This document shows positions 10,992-22,409 of a DNA stretch of 64,000 bases, one piece after another; positions within the stretch are counted from its first letter, which is position 1; each line of letters opens with the position of its first letter. The DNA is from Malachius bipustulatus. Taxonomy: Eukaryota > Arthropoda > Insecta > Coleoptera > Melyridae. Both the position numbers and the translations under genes were made by a program. Where the stretch lies: the NCBI GenBank assembly GCA_910589415.1, contig OU342633.1:54058404-54122403 (forward strand), read 5' to 3'. Below the pieces are notes generated by a model. It did no database searches. It saw nothing but the letters and a program-made list of their open reading frames with translations, and had not been told where the DNA came from.

Positions 10992-12042
10992 GCCCTCCAC
11001 AAATACCTTAAAATATAATACCGGACACTTCCTCTCAAAACCTCCGTCCATTTTTACAGCGCCCTCATGCAGGAACTGGGGCCACTATAAGCTGTTTTTA
11101 AATTCAAAGTTAGGTAACTTTTCACGGTTTTTGACAGCTGCAGTCAATGATAATTAATTATTATTAATAATTTGTCATTAGTAATTATTGAACGTTTTAG
11201 TTTCAAGTATAATTTCAATTTAAAGTTACTCTCAAAGCATTATATCAGCGGATAATTTTGTTGCGTACGCAGTTAAATAGGCATTTATAATGTACCGCTG
11301 TATTAAAGTGAACATAATGTCTGGAAAATATGTGCTGTGTGCTGTGTGCGGTTGCATTATGGATTGTTAAGCATGTCCAGATCTTTCCACGGTGTTCCAA
11401 GCAGGAATAAAGAATTATGTATAAAGTTAACTTTAGAAGCCGCGTAAATAAACTTATTAATATTTTATAACTATGCTGATGGAAATAGGAACAAGAAATA
11501 GGTTATAATAACATCGATGAATGACGAAATTTTGAAAAAGTGTGGAGTGTCGAAGTCGATTTCTCACCATATTATTTTGTACTGATCATTTCAAAGAGGA
11601 TAATTTTGTTAATCCAGCCAATAATAGACCTTTAAAACTGCAAGGAAGGACATTATTGGAATTGCGGCAAATAAAAGGCTTACACTTAGGTATATATAGC
11701 GATTCAATCTTTTTGAAATATTCATACCTAAAGATATTAATAATATTGTGTGAATAGTAGTTAATTATTGTTAATATAATAAACATATTGAAAACTTTGT
11801 TGTTTATTGTTGTATTATAATTCTTCGTCCCGATTTCCTCCGTCTATTCCGTCTAATTAATTTTAAGGGCTTTTCTATTCAGCGTTGATATTTAAAACTC
11901 CCGCTATGTTTCACCAAATTTAATTTTTAGTGGCCCCAGTTCATGCTTGGTGGCGCTGCTAAAATGGACGCAACCTGTTGCAATGCTATAGGTATAGGAG
12001 TGTCCGGTACCGGTATTAATATTTTAACGTATTTGCCCTCCA
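10992..12042. mobile_element. P-like DNA transposon relic with 8-bp target duplication
   Basis: The element spans 11000-12034 and is flanked by a perfect 8-bp duplication GCCCTCCA (10992-10999 and 12035-12042). Its ends are inverted repeats: CAAATACCTTAAAATAT on the left against AAATACGTTAAAATATT from the right end. The inverted similarity runs about 90-100 bp inward through ACCGGACAC, CCGTCCATTTT, CAGCGCC and AACTGGGGCC, with small insertions. An 8-bp duplication fits P and hAT elements, and the THAP-domain remains inside favour P. At 1035 bp it is far too short for a complete transposase and is non-autonomous. Confidence 0.7.
11317..11690 (+). pseudogene. broken THAP DNA-binding domain inside the P-like element
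   Basis: From ATG 11317 one frame reads MSGKYVLCAVCGC, which has the C-x2-C start of a THAP zinc finger, then stops after 17 residues. A second frame a little further on gives SRSFHGVPSRNKEL, matching the SFH.FP core of THAP. A third piece (from about 11550) gives LFCTDHFKEDNF and PLKLQGRT, the C-x2-H end of the C2CH zinc site and the tail of the domain. The order and spacing fit one THAP domain of roughly 90-100 residues that has suffered frameshifts. P-element transposases carry this domain at the N-terminus to bind transposon DNA. The catalytic part is absent. Confidence 0.55.
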
Positions 12043-12513
12043 TTCATAGATTCGAAGAAAATGTTGATAGATGCGCCATCTATGTCTGAAATATCGTACC
12101 TACCCAAGAGATTCGTTGGTGTATAAAGTGTTGCGTACCAGTGCTATTTATTACTTAAAAAAACAGACACGGTTTTATTATTGGGGGCTGTGCTGTGCTT
12201 AATTCGAAAATTTCGGTCCTGGTATTAGTTCCTATCACTCCTGTATTTTTTTTTTAATAACCAGTACTACCAAATGTCCAATTTTTTAAACTTACACCCC
12301 ATGTTAACTTATGCTGTGTGGCAACTTTGAAGTCGTTTTTAATTTTCAAAAATAGTGGATACGTACATGTCATCTAAGTAGGGACTATTTCGTGGCTCAC
12401 TATTACAGTAAAATTGGAAGGAGTAAAATATACTGGCTTGGTTAGGTATATTACAAAAAAATGTAGGTACTTACACAATTTGATAGTGAATAAAGAAACA
12501 GAAACAAAATTTG

Positions 12514-13066
12514 GGCTGAAAAAACTGAAAACACAATATTTCTCATTTTATCGATATATTTTGTATTGTTGAAAATAAATGAATAATTTTTTGTAAGTGC
12601 ACATAAGTCGTTATGAGCTATCTATTTTACGTTTCAAAAATGTTCAAGGCTGACTAGATCCGTGAGTTTTTTTTTATTTTTTTTTTTTATGTCATTCGGT
12701 GTAAAAAAATCAAGGAAATCATAAATCTCTATCATGTGGAAAACAAAAATAAAAAAATTCATTCCTTTTTTCCGCAAAGATTTATTAGAGAATTTTTTTG
12801 CGGAAAAAAGAGAATTTTTTTTTTCACAAATGTGAGAGTTTTATGGTTTCCTTGATTTTTTTACACCGAAGACATAAAAAAATATGACGACCATTATGAA
12901 AAACAAAAATTGACTATGAAAACTCGGAAATCTAGTCAGCCTTGAACATTTTTGGGACGTCAAATGGATAGCTCATGACGACTTATGTGAACTTACAAAA
13001 AATTATTCGTTTATTTTCAACAATAAGAAAGATATCCGATAAAATGAGTTTTCAGTTTTTTTCAGG
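12514..13066. repeat. foldback element, about 550-bp imperfect palindrome
   Basis: The left arm from 12514 reads GCTGAAAAAACTGAAAAC, ATAAATGAATAATTTTTTGT, CACATAAGTCGTTATGAGCT, AATGTTCAAGGCTGACTAGA and GGTGTAAAAAAATCAAGGAA. The same words, with scattered changes, run in reverse complement from 13066 back to about 12840. A smaller palindrome built on TTTTTTCCGCAAA sits in the centre (about 12770-12825). No coding sequence is inside. Such structures are typical of foldback MITEs. Confidence 0.75.
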
Positions 13067-13099
13067 ATATTTTTCAGGAACGACTGAAATATCCTCAAC

Positions 13100-14035
13100 T
13101 TTCCTCTTCATCTAAGCCGTGATCAATTACTTCTATCGAACTCTGCCAGAGTGTCAACAAATCCAAATTATGCAGTCTTTGGTATCATAAGCTGAGCTCG
13201 TGAAATGCACCCCAGTTTTTCCAGGTCGCTATAATACTCAATCCCAAAAAGTCTAAATCCCTTACTGAGCGACAGCAACCTTGCAGAAACAACTCCTTGC
13301 CATCATATGTGTCTACCGCTTAACCACCATGGCTCAAAATCCTCCCGGCCCACCTGTAACTTAGCAAATACAGGAAACATGAAACCTCTAGTATAATCCC
13401 AAAACAAGCCTTCTTGGAGCCGACTCACTCCAAGCAGTTTATAAAAACCCTATATAGGTCACTGATGCCTCAAAATCTGAAACCGGGTTCAATTGCGCTG
13501 TCACAACGGCTAATGCCACCAATATCAATCCATCGACTCGACAAGCATTGCAGCAAACACATGGGAGTACACATTATACGTAATACGTAATACTTAGTGC
13601 TGTGATAACGTTTAGTGAGTAGCCGGCTTTAGTAGGTAGGTATCGTCTGGGTTCGATCACCCGTTTATCGGGAACGAGAGAGCAGACTATGCGACTAAAA
13701 GTGCCTTAAACTCCGAATTACTTACCTTTAAATAAACAATTTGCTACTTCACAATTTGCAGACCTGAAGAATCATCGAAGACAAAACATCTCCACTAAAT
13801 GGCAAAATAAATGGAGCCAAACGATTACAAGTTGCACATTATCCAGCCAAAGATAGCTTTGGATAAACTGCCATTCAAACCAAGAAGACACAAAACAATA
13901 ATCCGCAGGCAATAGGCCACTAAATCCTGGGCATTTGATGGAATCAACAGACCCACCAATCTGTGATCAATGTAACAGCAGCAGTCGTCTTACAATTCAA
14001 CACATTCTTGCAGAATGCCAAGAGTAAATATTGTA
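13100..14035 (+). mobile_element. LINE (Jockey/R1-like) ORF2 3' relic
   Basis: Pieces of a non-LTR retrotransposon are readable in changing frames. A proline-tryptophan block PPWLKILP (about 13325) is followed by the RNase H start TDASKSETGFNCAV (about 13461-13505). After a gap caused by internal deletion come WVRSPVYREREQT (from about 13650), DLKNHRRQNISTKWQNKW (about 13760-13815) and finally the cysteine motif DPPICDQCNSSSRLTIQHIL with AECQE (about 13952-14022). All belong to the C-terminal part of LINE ORF2. Stops and deletions make it inactive. It lies head to tail against the 3' end of the receptor gene on the other strand. Confidence 0.65.
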
Positions 14036-14212
14036 TAAAAATAATTAACTAAAGTTACAGTTAAAAAAATTAAATTTCAAAAGTTACCGCAGCCTTGCTG
14101 TTTATGTAGAGAAGAATCCAAACAGAAGAATCCAGCTCTGATATTTATGAAATAGTTAAGCCAATAGGTACAGAAGGATTATAATAGTTTTGATAAGACA
14201 GAAAGTGTTGAA

Positions 14213-14218
14213 TTTATT
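14213..14218 (-). terminator. poly(A) signal of the gustatory receptor gene
   Basis: The plus-strand TTTATT is AATAAA on the minus strand, about 60 nt after the receptor stop codon. Confidence 0.5.
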
Positions 14219-14277
14219 TATTATTCAGAAAACAATACGTAAGTGTTTTAGAAACTATTTTTTTTCTCTGGAAATAA

Positions 14278-16661
14278 TTAATTTGATTGTTGTTGTTCTT
14301 CCAATAACTGCAGTTGTATTAGATACACTAAATAGTTAACCACTACTGCTGCTAACTAAAAAAAATACTCGTTTATTTCAATCGAATAATAAAACGAAAA
14401 AAAATTAAAACTGTCATCATTGCCGGTGCATCATGATTCTGATAATTGACCGAAATTATTATGAAACTATTATAATACCCCAATATTCAAGTACCTAATA
14501 TGCGACCGGCTATGTAGACTTTTCTAATAGTAACAAATACTTACATCAACGACTAATGTCCAGCTGAGTTTGAATGATCCATAAATCGTGTATTCCGTGT
14601 TATTAAGATGAATAAATGAATGAAGAATAGTACCCTGTAAAAAAAAGCAAACTGAAAAAAACGCAAAGGTAAGCTTTATATTGTTCCGAATATGTATTTT
14701 TGTTCGGGATCATGGCACACTGTATAAAAACTGGACTGTATATAATCTAATATCCAAAATTATTTGACATGGGTACTTTTCTCATCACGCTTTACTTATT
14801 AAGCTTAGTGAAGTTGGCACCCCTAAGTGAAATTTGTATAATATTTAAACGGAATTGTCCACTATTTGTCCACGTTTATCCAGACCTCAAGAAAACAAAA
14901 ATACGGCAAAATTAAAAAAATTCAAACAAAAAAAAAAAATTCAAACGGCTTTCCTTTGTCCACGATTTGTTCATGTTCGTCCAACCAATTTTTTGTTTTA
15001 ATTTGGTCGAATTTTTTTTTTAAGAGTAGCCAAACGAAAATTTTGGTCATCATACAAACCTGGGAAAATCACGGCCAAGTGACCAATGAATTAAATTTTA
15101 GAAAAATCGCACTTAGAGGTGCCAACTTCACTAAGCTCTATGCTTACTAATATAGGTAGGTATTCCTTAAATTTACATAAATAATAAAAGTAGAAAGTTC
15201 TGTCTCTGATGTATTTAGTTTAATGGGAATGAGAGTTGTTACGCGTTACAATTACATATACTTGAATACTTAGTTCAACTTACCATTTTGTAAGAAAAAT
15301 TATATTTTCCAATTTTACGTTCAATTTCTTCATAAATATCCATAAATTTATTTATCTAAAACCAAGTGAGTATTTCAAGTTGCAATAACGTATTATGAAT
15401 AAGAAGACAATAATTAATAAGTATTACTAGCTTAAGCAAGATAGGGCAGTAAATAGTTAATTCCTGATGGTTAGGAAATCAGAAGCGTCAGAGAAGTCGG
15501 TGGTAAATTCGTATATAATGAAGGGGGTTGTGGAGAACTTGTTCAAAGTCAATAGGTATCTTTAGAATACGAAATTTGCCTTCAGTTGTGGTCGTGGCTC
15601 CTTTTATAGTCATTTTTGTGTTGGTGTCACATGCGAGTCAGAATAGGCAGTAAGTTCAGAAAATGTGATACAAAAATTATAAGAAGAGTAAATTCAGATC
15701 TCTGAAGCGGAAGAATTAAAATCATACAACAATCGTGCTAGATCGAATTCCAAAAAGTCATATTAAAAAGAAAATAATAATGAAACTAAAATGAATTCTG
15801 ACTTACCCTGCAATAAATTTGATGAGAATTATAAATGTCAGTGAGCAGAAAACCCAAATAAATTAGAGTGGTAACAGAACTGGAAAAAATATAAAACGTG
15901 GTACCAGACTTTACCAAAGCGAGAGCTGAGTAAAGTACGGTTACTAAAAAATGTCCAAAATTGTTTCCAGATCTACAAAGCATTGCTAATTGAAAAGTTT
16001 CATGGACGTTAAGCCCCAATTCTTGAATTTTCAGTAGTATCTTCAAAATCATCCCGAGGGAGTCTCTCTTTTTCCGTTCATATTCTGCTCCAGCCAATAA
16101 ATGGTTTAATAAACAAATTTTTCTTGATACTTCTCGAATTAGGGTTGAATACATTAAATGAATTCCTATGTCCGAAAGTGCATTCCAAGCGACGATTATA
16201 CAAAAGCAAGTGTTTTCAAGTGACGGAGAAGCTAAATATACCATAGAAGTATAAGAAGAAGATAATGCCGCGTAATAAAAAATTGATATTTTTAAAATTT
16301 TATAATTCGGCGAGCCGAGCTGTTGTAGATTGGGTGCTAGTTTCAATATTTGGTCTTCAAAAGATTCCAATTCATCTATCAGTGTAGGCAACTTCGATGA
16401 ATTTAATTCAAAATAGAGGTAAATGGTAACCATTTTTAGCAAGGAGTTAAATATTAATAGCAGTATTGATATAGATAATAACGTCCCCTGCACGGTTTCC
16501 AAACAAAAGGTACTGTAAATACTTATGATAAGATACAGTACGGGAATAGAATACCTGAGGCAAAGTGTACGAAAAGTGTACTTTTCACTTTTTGGACACC
16601 ATGCCAAATTTGAAACTTTCCATAAGAAAATTGAAAGCTTCAAACAGGATCGGAAACTCAT
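14278..16661 (-). CDS. gustatory receptor (insect 7tm_7 chemoreceptor family), complete, four exons
   Basis: Exons on the minus strand are 16661-15807, 15355-15284, 14634-14545 and 14355-14278. Every junction has GT-AG borders (donor GTAAGT three times) and every intron is phase 0, as is usual for the conserved C-terminal introns of insect gustatory receptors. The spliced product is 364 residues, normal for the family. Exon 1 (285 residues) carries the hydrophobic segments 1-6, for example YSIPVLYLIISIYSTF and SSSVTTLIYLGFLL. Exon 2 (24 residues) is the charged intracellular loop IYEEIERKIGKYNFSYK. Exon 3 starts segment 7 (TIYGSFKLSWTLVVD), and exon 4 ends it with NYLVYLIQLQ before a Gln-rich tail and TAA. 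That ending corresponds to the family signature TY-x5-QF, here changed to NY...QL. The family forms ligand-gated cation channels in chemosensory neurons; the ligand cannot be told. The start is the first Met of the open exon. Confidence 0.87.
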
Positions 16662-19600
16662 TGTACGGCGGAAATAAAATTAATGGTACAAACATAAAAC
16701 ATTCACCAAAAATTATGAAGTTGGTATAGGCAATTCAACTAATTAACTTTCAGTATTTCATTAGGTATTAATAATATTCACTTCATGAATTCTTAATAAT
16801 TATTACATAGTTTGAATATAATGAATAATGATCACGTGTGGTTTCAAATAACTATTATAGGTAGGTATATGTAGGTAATTAATCATACCCCTGAAAAATA
16901 GAAATTTGAAAGCAAAAAAGTGAGCATTCTGTGCAGAAAAAATTTCTTTTCCTATAAAAAAAGTTTTTTTGCTATAATAAGTAATAATCTCGTGCTTCGG
17001 GTCCCTATTAATATAGCATTCGACACCGGACGTAGAAAAATAACGTAAAAAAGGCCTCAAGTTTAAAAACTTTCGTTAAAAAAACGACATCCTCGTATAT
17101 CTCGAAGACGAAGATAGCTATACAAAAGAACCGATTTCCATTCCTTTTGTCCAATAAAATAAATTGAGAATGCGGCAATAAAACAAAATTACAACTGAGG
17201 ATAAAATTTTGAGTCCTGTAATTTAGTATCCAGACAACAAGGCCTTAAAATATAATCAAAAGATCAAAGGAACATTCCTTAGTGAAGTTACTGAAGTTCG
17301 ATGGTAATTACACGAGGAATTTGTTTTTGAGATGATATAGTATCCCGCCCCTTGATACCGTTAACAAAAGGCCCATTACAGGATCAGTGGCAAGATGAAT
17401 CAAAGGGAAATGACAAGGTAAATATCTTTAAATTTACCTGTGAAAAAACTTTATACCTACAGAGAAAATACAAAAAAGGTTTAATAGTATCTACACTTTA
17501 CTTTGTTTAGGTAGTCACCTCTAGTATCATATCTTGTTTTAATAATATCTTATTATTATGAGCGAAAGTTAGCTACGCTGCTATTATCTAACAGTTTAGC
17601 TAGTAATTTTCTGCGTCATCGATATGATATGGAATAATGGATGGATAAGTTTGGTGTTGTGTACCTTTCCTGTAATAGAAGTCTACCAGAAAAGTTTCGA
17701 GGGTTGTTTAATTTTACGACGAGAGCCTGATGGAATACTCAAAAACCAATGACGAGCCGATGGAAAAATATAAATCGATGACAGTTTGATGTTGTCAGCC
17801 AAAATAGCTTGGTTACCGTTTAACAAAATTCAAGAAGGCTCGTTAACAAAGACCTATTGCATTTTTGTACCAAACTAATGCTGGAAGACGTACACCCAAC
17901 AACGTGTCTACCTTAAATCAACTCAAGGCAAATCATTTAGACAGCATGATTAGTCTCGATAAGAGGGTCTATAGTTCAAGTGATAACATTTCAGGAAATT
18001 CTCTGCAGTCTGCTTAAGAACCCCGGCCGCATTCTACTCGCAACAGGTGGCTTGAAGGTGCAGCTATTTTCGCCTGTAAAATTGAAAGTGTGAACTGAAT
18101 ATATTATAAATTTCCCCGAAGGGACGATAATTTTAGTAGACGATATCTCAATCGATAACTTTAGTAGAATTATAGGAATTGGTAGGTCAATTACGTTTTA
18201 TAGGCGTACTTGCATTGAATAATTAATAACATTGCTAGAGGGTTATTTTATTGACCCTTGTTTGTTTTCGCTTCCTCATGTTTTGGGCGTATCTTTGGGA
18301 CTATTCTGGAGTCTCAAATAACTTTTAACAAAAAATAACTGTTCAGTTTAAAATGTTTTAGTCATATCAGGTTTAAATACCCACATAGACGCAATTATTG
18401 CTCTCTTCAATCTGCACATCTTTCATGATATCCGCTGTGGTAGAGTAACAAAATAAAATAGAGTACCATGACATCCTGCATAGTGGCAATTTGCACGTGA
18501 AAGAGCAAGATGTCAGAGCCCCCGGCGTGACTCTCTCATACACTGACGTTGAGTTTTTCATCCCTTTGCTTACTGATGTTAAAATAATTTCGTTAAACTC
18601 ACCTTATATATTCTTAGGTGTTGTTATTACAATAAGTCGGTACCTACTTACAGAGTGTTTATCAACTGTAAACGATATCAAACGAAACACCCCCTATATA
18701 GAGGTGTAATATATTTAATTGTGAAACCGCAGAAAAATCAATGCTCCATAAAGAACATTCCCCCGGAACAATAACCTTTATAAGGTGATCCTAAATTGTC
18801 TTCAATATAAGAACTAGAAATGGTTTCATAAAATCCATATCCTTATGTGTTTCCCCTCTACAAAGATGGAAGAGAGTGGCGGTAATTCAACCGAAATCTG
18901 AACGCTTCCACGAGCTATAACATCTTCCTGTCCTTACACACTGGTGACTTACTGTTGAAATTCTGCCCACATTTTCTGTGAAAATACCTACTGTCAATCT
19001 ATAAACTATTCCAGGCTATTATCTGAACGTTTATGGACAATTGCTTCCCAAGAGTTATCATTGCGAAAGACGGTTTATGAATTTAATATAAATTGTCGAT
19101 TGATGCGAATTAATTATTTTATTACAACCAAAGTTGCAACAAAACTTTAAACTTTATACGGCAAACAAATTTATAGTTACTGAGTACGACGAGAAAAATG
19201 AGCAATTGCAACTGAAAATGTGGATAGATGTAGTAAATAATAATTTGTGACAATAAACAGGGAGCCGTTAGAGTTGAAGCGCAGCCCATTTGATGTTATT
19301 TATACCAAACTCAATTTTCTCTTCAATATCGATATTACCGTCAATGTAAGACACGAACAGTAAATTCTGAAACACATAAAATGAACTGGAAAATATCGAA
19401 ACGAACTTATTTCACCGGAAGCGATTCTTTTTTTTTGAAAAAATATCTTATTTCTTGAAAGACTATTTATTTATGAAATAGATAAATAGATCTCTCGAAC
19501 TACTGATATCATAATATAAACTATCAAATTTGCGTGAGGAAAATTGCGATCGTATATAAAATAAAAGATGTCTGTCATAAAAATATAAACAATTTAAGAA

Positions 19601-20160
19601 TTTTACCCTTGAACATAAAATGTCAAAAATTCACATGAATTGTTTAGAACTGTTGTTCTAATAATATTCTATTAACCAACTTATTGGGTCATTCATAATC
19701 AGTGTACCCTCATCCATAGATGTGAATCACGGGATGTAATATTATTTCTGTAGACGATTGTAAGGACGATAATTGATTAATTCCAAGAAACGTGGCTTCA
19801 TTTTTCAAATTACAAATTGTGAAAGAGGATGGGCACTACTTCTCCTGAACATTGTCAACTGTCTGATTACAAAGCTCAAGGGCGGACTTGTTCTTGTGGA
19901 AATGCTAGGAACTGGAAAAGCAATATCGTACATAAGGGAAACGTTGAAACCTAGATTGAAAATAATAACGGAGCAGCTTCAAAAAGTCTGGAGTAGGTAT
20001 GAAAAAATATATACATGAAAAAAACATAGACAGCTACAAAACTTGCATTTAAATTCTAAAATCGACACAATTTGGTTTTTATTGTCGTTGATGTCGTCTA
20101 GACCTGGAGTGAAATCTGGATCTGTAGTTACTTAAACGCAAAGATGTTGTTAATTCTTTA
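16662..20160. other. gene-free stretch upstream of the receptor
   Basis: No TATA-like box was evident upstream of the receptor start. Several short open frames occur (for example 16803-17060 on the minus strand and 19773-20018 on the plus strand), but none resembles a known family. No repeat structure stood out. Confidence 0.3.
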
Positions 20161-20535
20161 TACAGGGTGGGCCATCGAAAAGGTAACAAGCCTAATACAT
20201 AGTTTGGAAAGTGAAGGTGTATGCGAAAAACGCCGAAACAGGTCGATTTTGTTATCAGGGGGGACATATTTTTGTGACAAATTTAACTACCCAAGTTCAC
20301 CCCCTTGGCACGGGTAGCTACCCCTTTGCTTATCATCATAGGGAACAGTTATCGAGTGATACATTATTTGAAAGCTACTTGAAATCTCTTTACAACGATA
20401 TCCAACATTTTGGGTGTCGCTTACATACAGGGTGGCCTATCCTATATACAAGTGATTAAGGCGAGTTACGTTTTCGTTGGGTTGTAAAGAGAATTCAAGT
20501 ATCCACAAGTAACCTTTTCGATGGTCCATCCTGTA
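20161..20535. repeat. MITE with 27-bp terminal inverted repeats
   Basis: The left end reads TACAGGGTGGGCCATCGAAA then AGGTAAC (20161-20187). The reverse complement of the right end (20509-20535) reads TACAGGATGGACCATCGAAA then AGGTTAC. The interior (about 320 bp) has no coding content and contains another TACAGGGTGG word near 20427. Ends beginning TA suggest a TA target. Confidence 0.75.
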
Positions 20536-20799
20536 TGTACTTTTTGAATGGCGTAACTTTATTTGAGACGATCCTGTGATTCGGGATCATTACAGTTCTT
20601 TTCATGTCATGAATACATATTGAGTTACATGATCGTCTCAAGCTTTCTAGGCGAGTCTAGTGCATTTAACTTCGGGGCAAAAGTTGTTATTCTAGCAGCT
20701 ACAACAGCTTCATTTACTCTTGAGTTCGGAGATTTTAAGATTCTCCGATGATTCTAAAATGAAAAAAAAAACAAGTATCGCGAATCTTATGCTTGATCT

Positions 20800-22060
20800 T
20801 GTAGCCGGCGGGGTGTAAATACGACTCATTAGTCTAGAGAGACACCCTCCACCTACAAAATGAACTCACCGTTTAGCTCAAATTTATACGTCAAACTATA
20901 CGTCAGATACATGTATTCCTCATGCATTTGACTTATTCTGCTCATGCATCTGCTTGCCCTATTAATAAACTCTTTTATGCAATTTTTCTAAACTTTTTGA
21001 ATCCAGCTTACACAATTTTATTTCCCATTCCATATTTTACAAAATTTCTTCAAACCAACATGGATTTGTTAAGGGACGATCCACCGTAACAAACCTTGTC
21101 TGAATTACTCAATTTTTGTCTGATTCCTTAAATGCTGGTGGTCTCATTCCTTATATGCCGGAGAACAGGTCCAACGTTATCTACGTGGACTCGAGCAAGA
21201 CTTTTGTTCGTTTGAATCACTCCCTTGACCGTAATAAGCTTCTTAGAGCCTTCGGCTTCCCACAGAAAAGCCTTCTTTTGACCATTTATTTCACGCCACC
21301 TATGTCACGCTACCGATCCTCCACTCCATCGACAGCGTTCCTAGTGGTGTCCCTCAAGGATCGATCCTGGGTCCGCTTCTGCGGTCTAGATATCGCTGTT
21401 CTCCAGACAAAATTGGACAACTTTGATCACTAGTGCAAGGATCCAAGTCTTACATTTATGAAAGATCACCCCATTCATTGACAGTATAGTGTCGACACCA
21501 GCTTTAGAGAGTTCGAAGTCGTCCTTGATCCGACTCTGTCATTCAATTCGTACATTCCTTCGGTAACGTCCTTAGTTTACAGGACTTTGGGATTCGTTAT
21601 ACGTAACTGTGATCATTTCTCCCAAAGCGACATGTTGATAAACCTTTTCAATTCCTTAGTCAGATGACCGCACTTGGAATACGGCGCATTATTATAGTCT
21701 CCGCGTGCTGCTTGGGGGGCGTCCAGTCGTTTCAGAGGGTCCAGAGGAGATTTTTAAAATATCTGTCTATCGTAACGACTGCTTGTATCCTTCAAAAGAC
21801 TTTCCCGAGTCCTCTTTGCTCTCTCGATTTGTCTGAAATTCTCTGCACAGAAATGTTCTTGATTATGTGGCTAAGAAAGTTTTTCCATTCGTCTATTGAC
21901 TACCCGAATCTGCTGGGGAGCATTCACTTTTCCTTCATTAGACATTTTTTACTCAACAGCTCAGCAAATTAGAGACGCCGTTTTGTCAAAATTTTAGGTT
22001 AACTCGGCAGCATCACTTAATGATAACTCAATCATCACTGATGATTGACGGACCCCCCCC
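20800..22060 (+). mobile_element. LINE (Jockey/CR1-like) reverse transcriptase relic
   Basis: Frames shift, but the order is that of a LINE reverse transcriptase. QHGFVKGRSTVTNLV (about 21055-21102) is followed by DSLNAGG, NVIYVDSSKTFVRLNHSL (the catalytic YTDFSKAFD region, with D kept) at 21175-21230, and later VQRRFLKYLSI (about 21736-21768) and HSSIDYPNLLGSI (about 21887-21925), which belong to the C-terminal part. The YADD box itself is not readable. The relic ends near a C-run at about 22052, and the DNA beyond it has the primer-binding-site motif of a different element. Confidence 0.65.
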
Positions 22061-22238
22061 CAAGCTGGGTATCGTTTTGTTTTGTTTGTAATTGTCATAT
22101 TTTAAAGAAATATAAGTTATGTTCATATTTCTGATTGTACAATTTCGTACTCATCTTAAAATGGCATTCAATGTTATTGGCGAGGGTATGTAAAAAATAA
22201 AAATAAAATATTTTACTGGATTTCTGGTAAATGATAAG

Positions 22239-22405
22239 TGGTGCCGTGACCAGGATTCAAACTTGGGTTGGGAGAGTATTTTGAAAATTAACACAGTACC
22301 TAATAATTTGATCGAATTGATCAAGCGGTATAAGCAAACAAACTTTTACCCACAAAAATGAATGGTTGAAGGTTCAAACGATAATTTTGAGAAAACGTGG
22401 ATAGA
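22239..22405 (+). mobile_element. LTR-retrotransposon leader relic with tRNA-His primer-binding site, copy 1
   Basis: TGGTGCCGTGACCAGGAT at 22239-22256 is the exact complement expected for the 3' end (including CCA) of animal tRNA-His, and the match continues about 11 nt further (TCAAACTTGGG) into the T arm. It is followed by text shared with copy 2 at 26647: ACAGTACCTA, ATAATTT, ATTGATC and GCAAACAA in the same order. This is the expected layout of a primer-binding site plus 5' leader of an LTR element. No LTR or gag could be delimited. Confidence 0.5.
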
Positions 22406-22409
22406 GACC

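Noticed and set aside
14866..15150. 94-codon plus-strand open frame
   Set aside because: Lies inside the second intron of the receptor on the opposite strand; Lys/Ser-rich translation of A-rich DNA.
22239..22310. Minus-strand tRNA-His gene
   Set aside because: Only the 3' acceptor and T-arm match; no anticodon or D arm follows, and CCA is encoded, which fits a primer-binding site rather than a nuclear tRNA gene.
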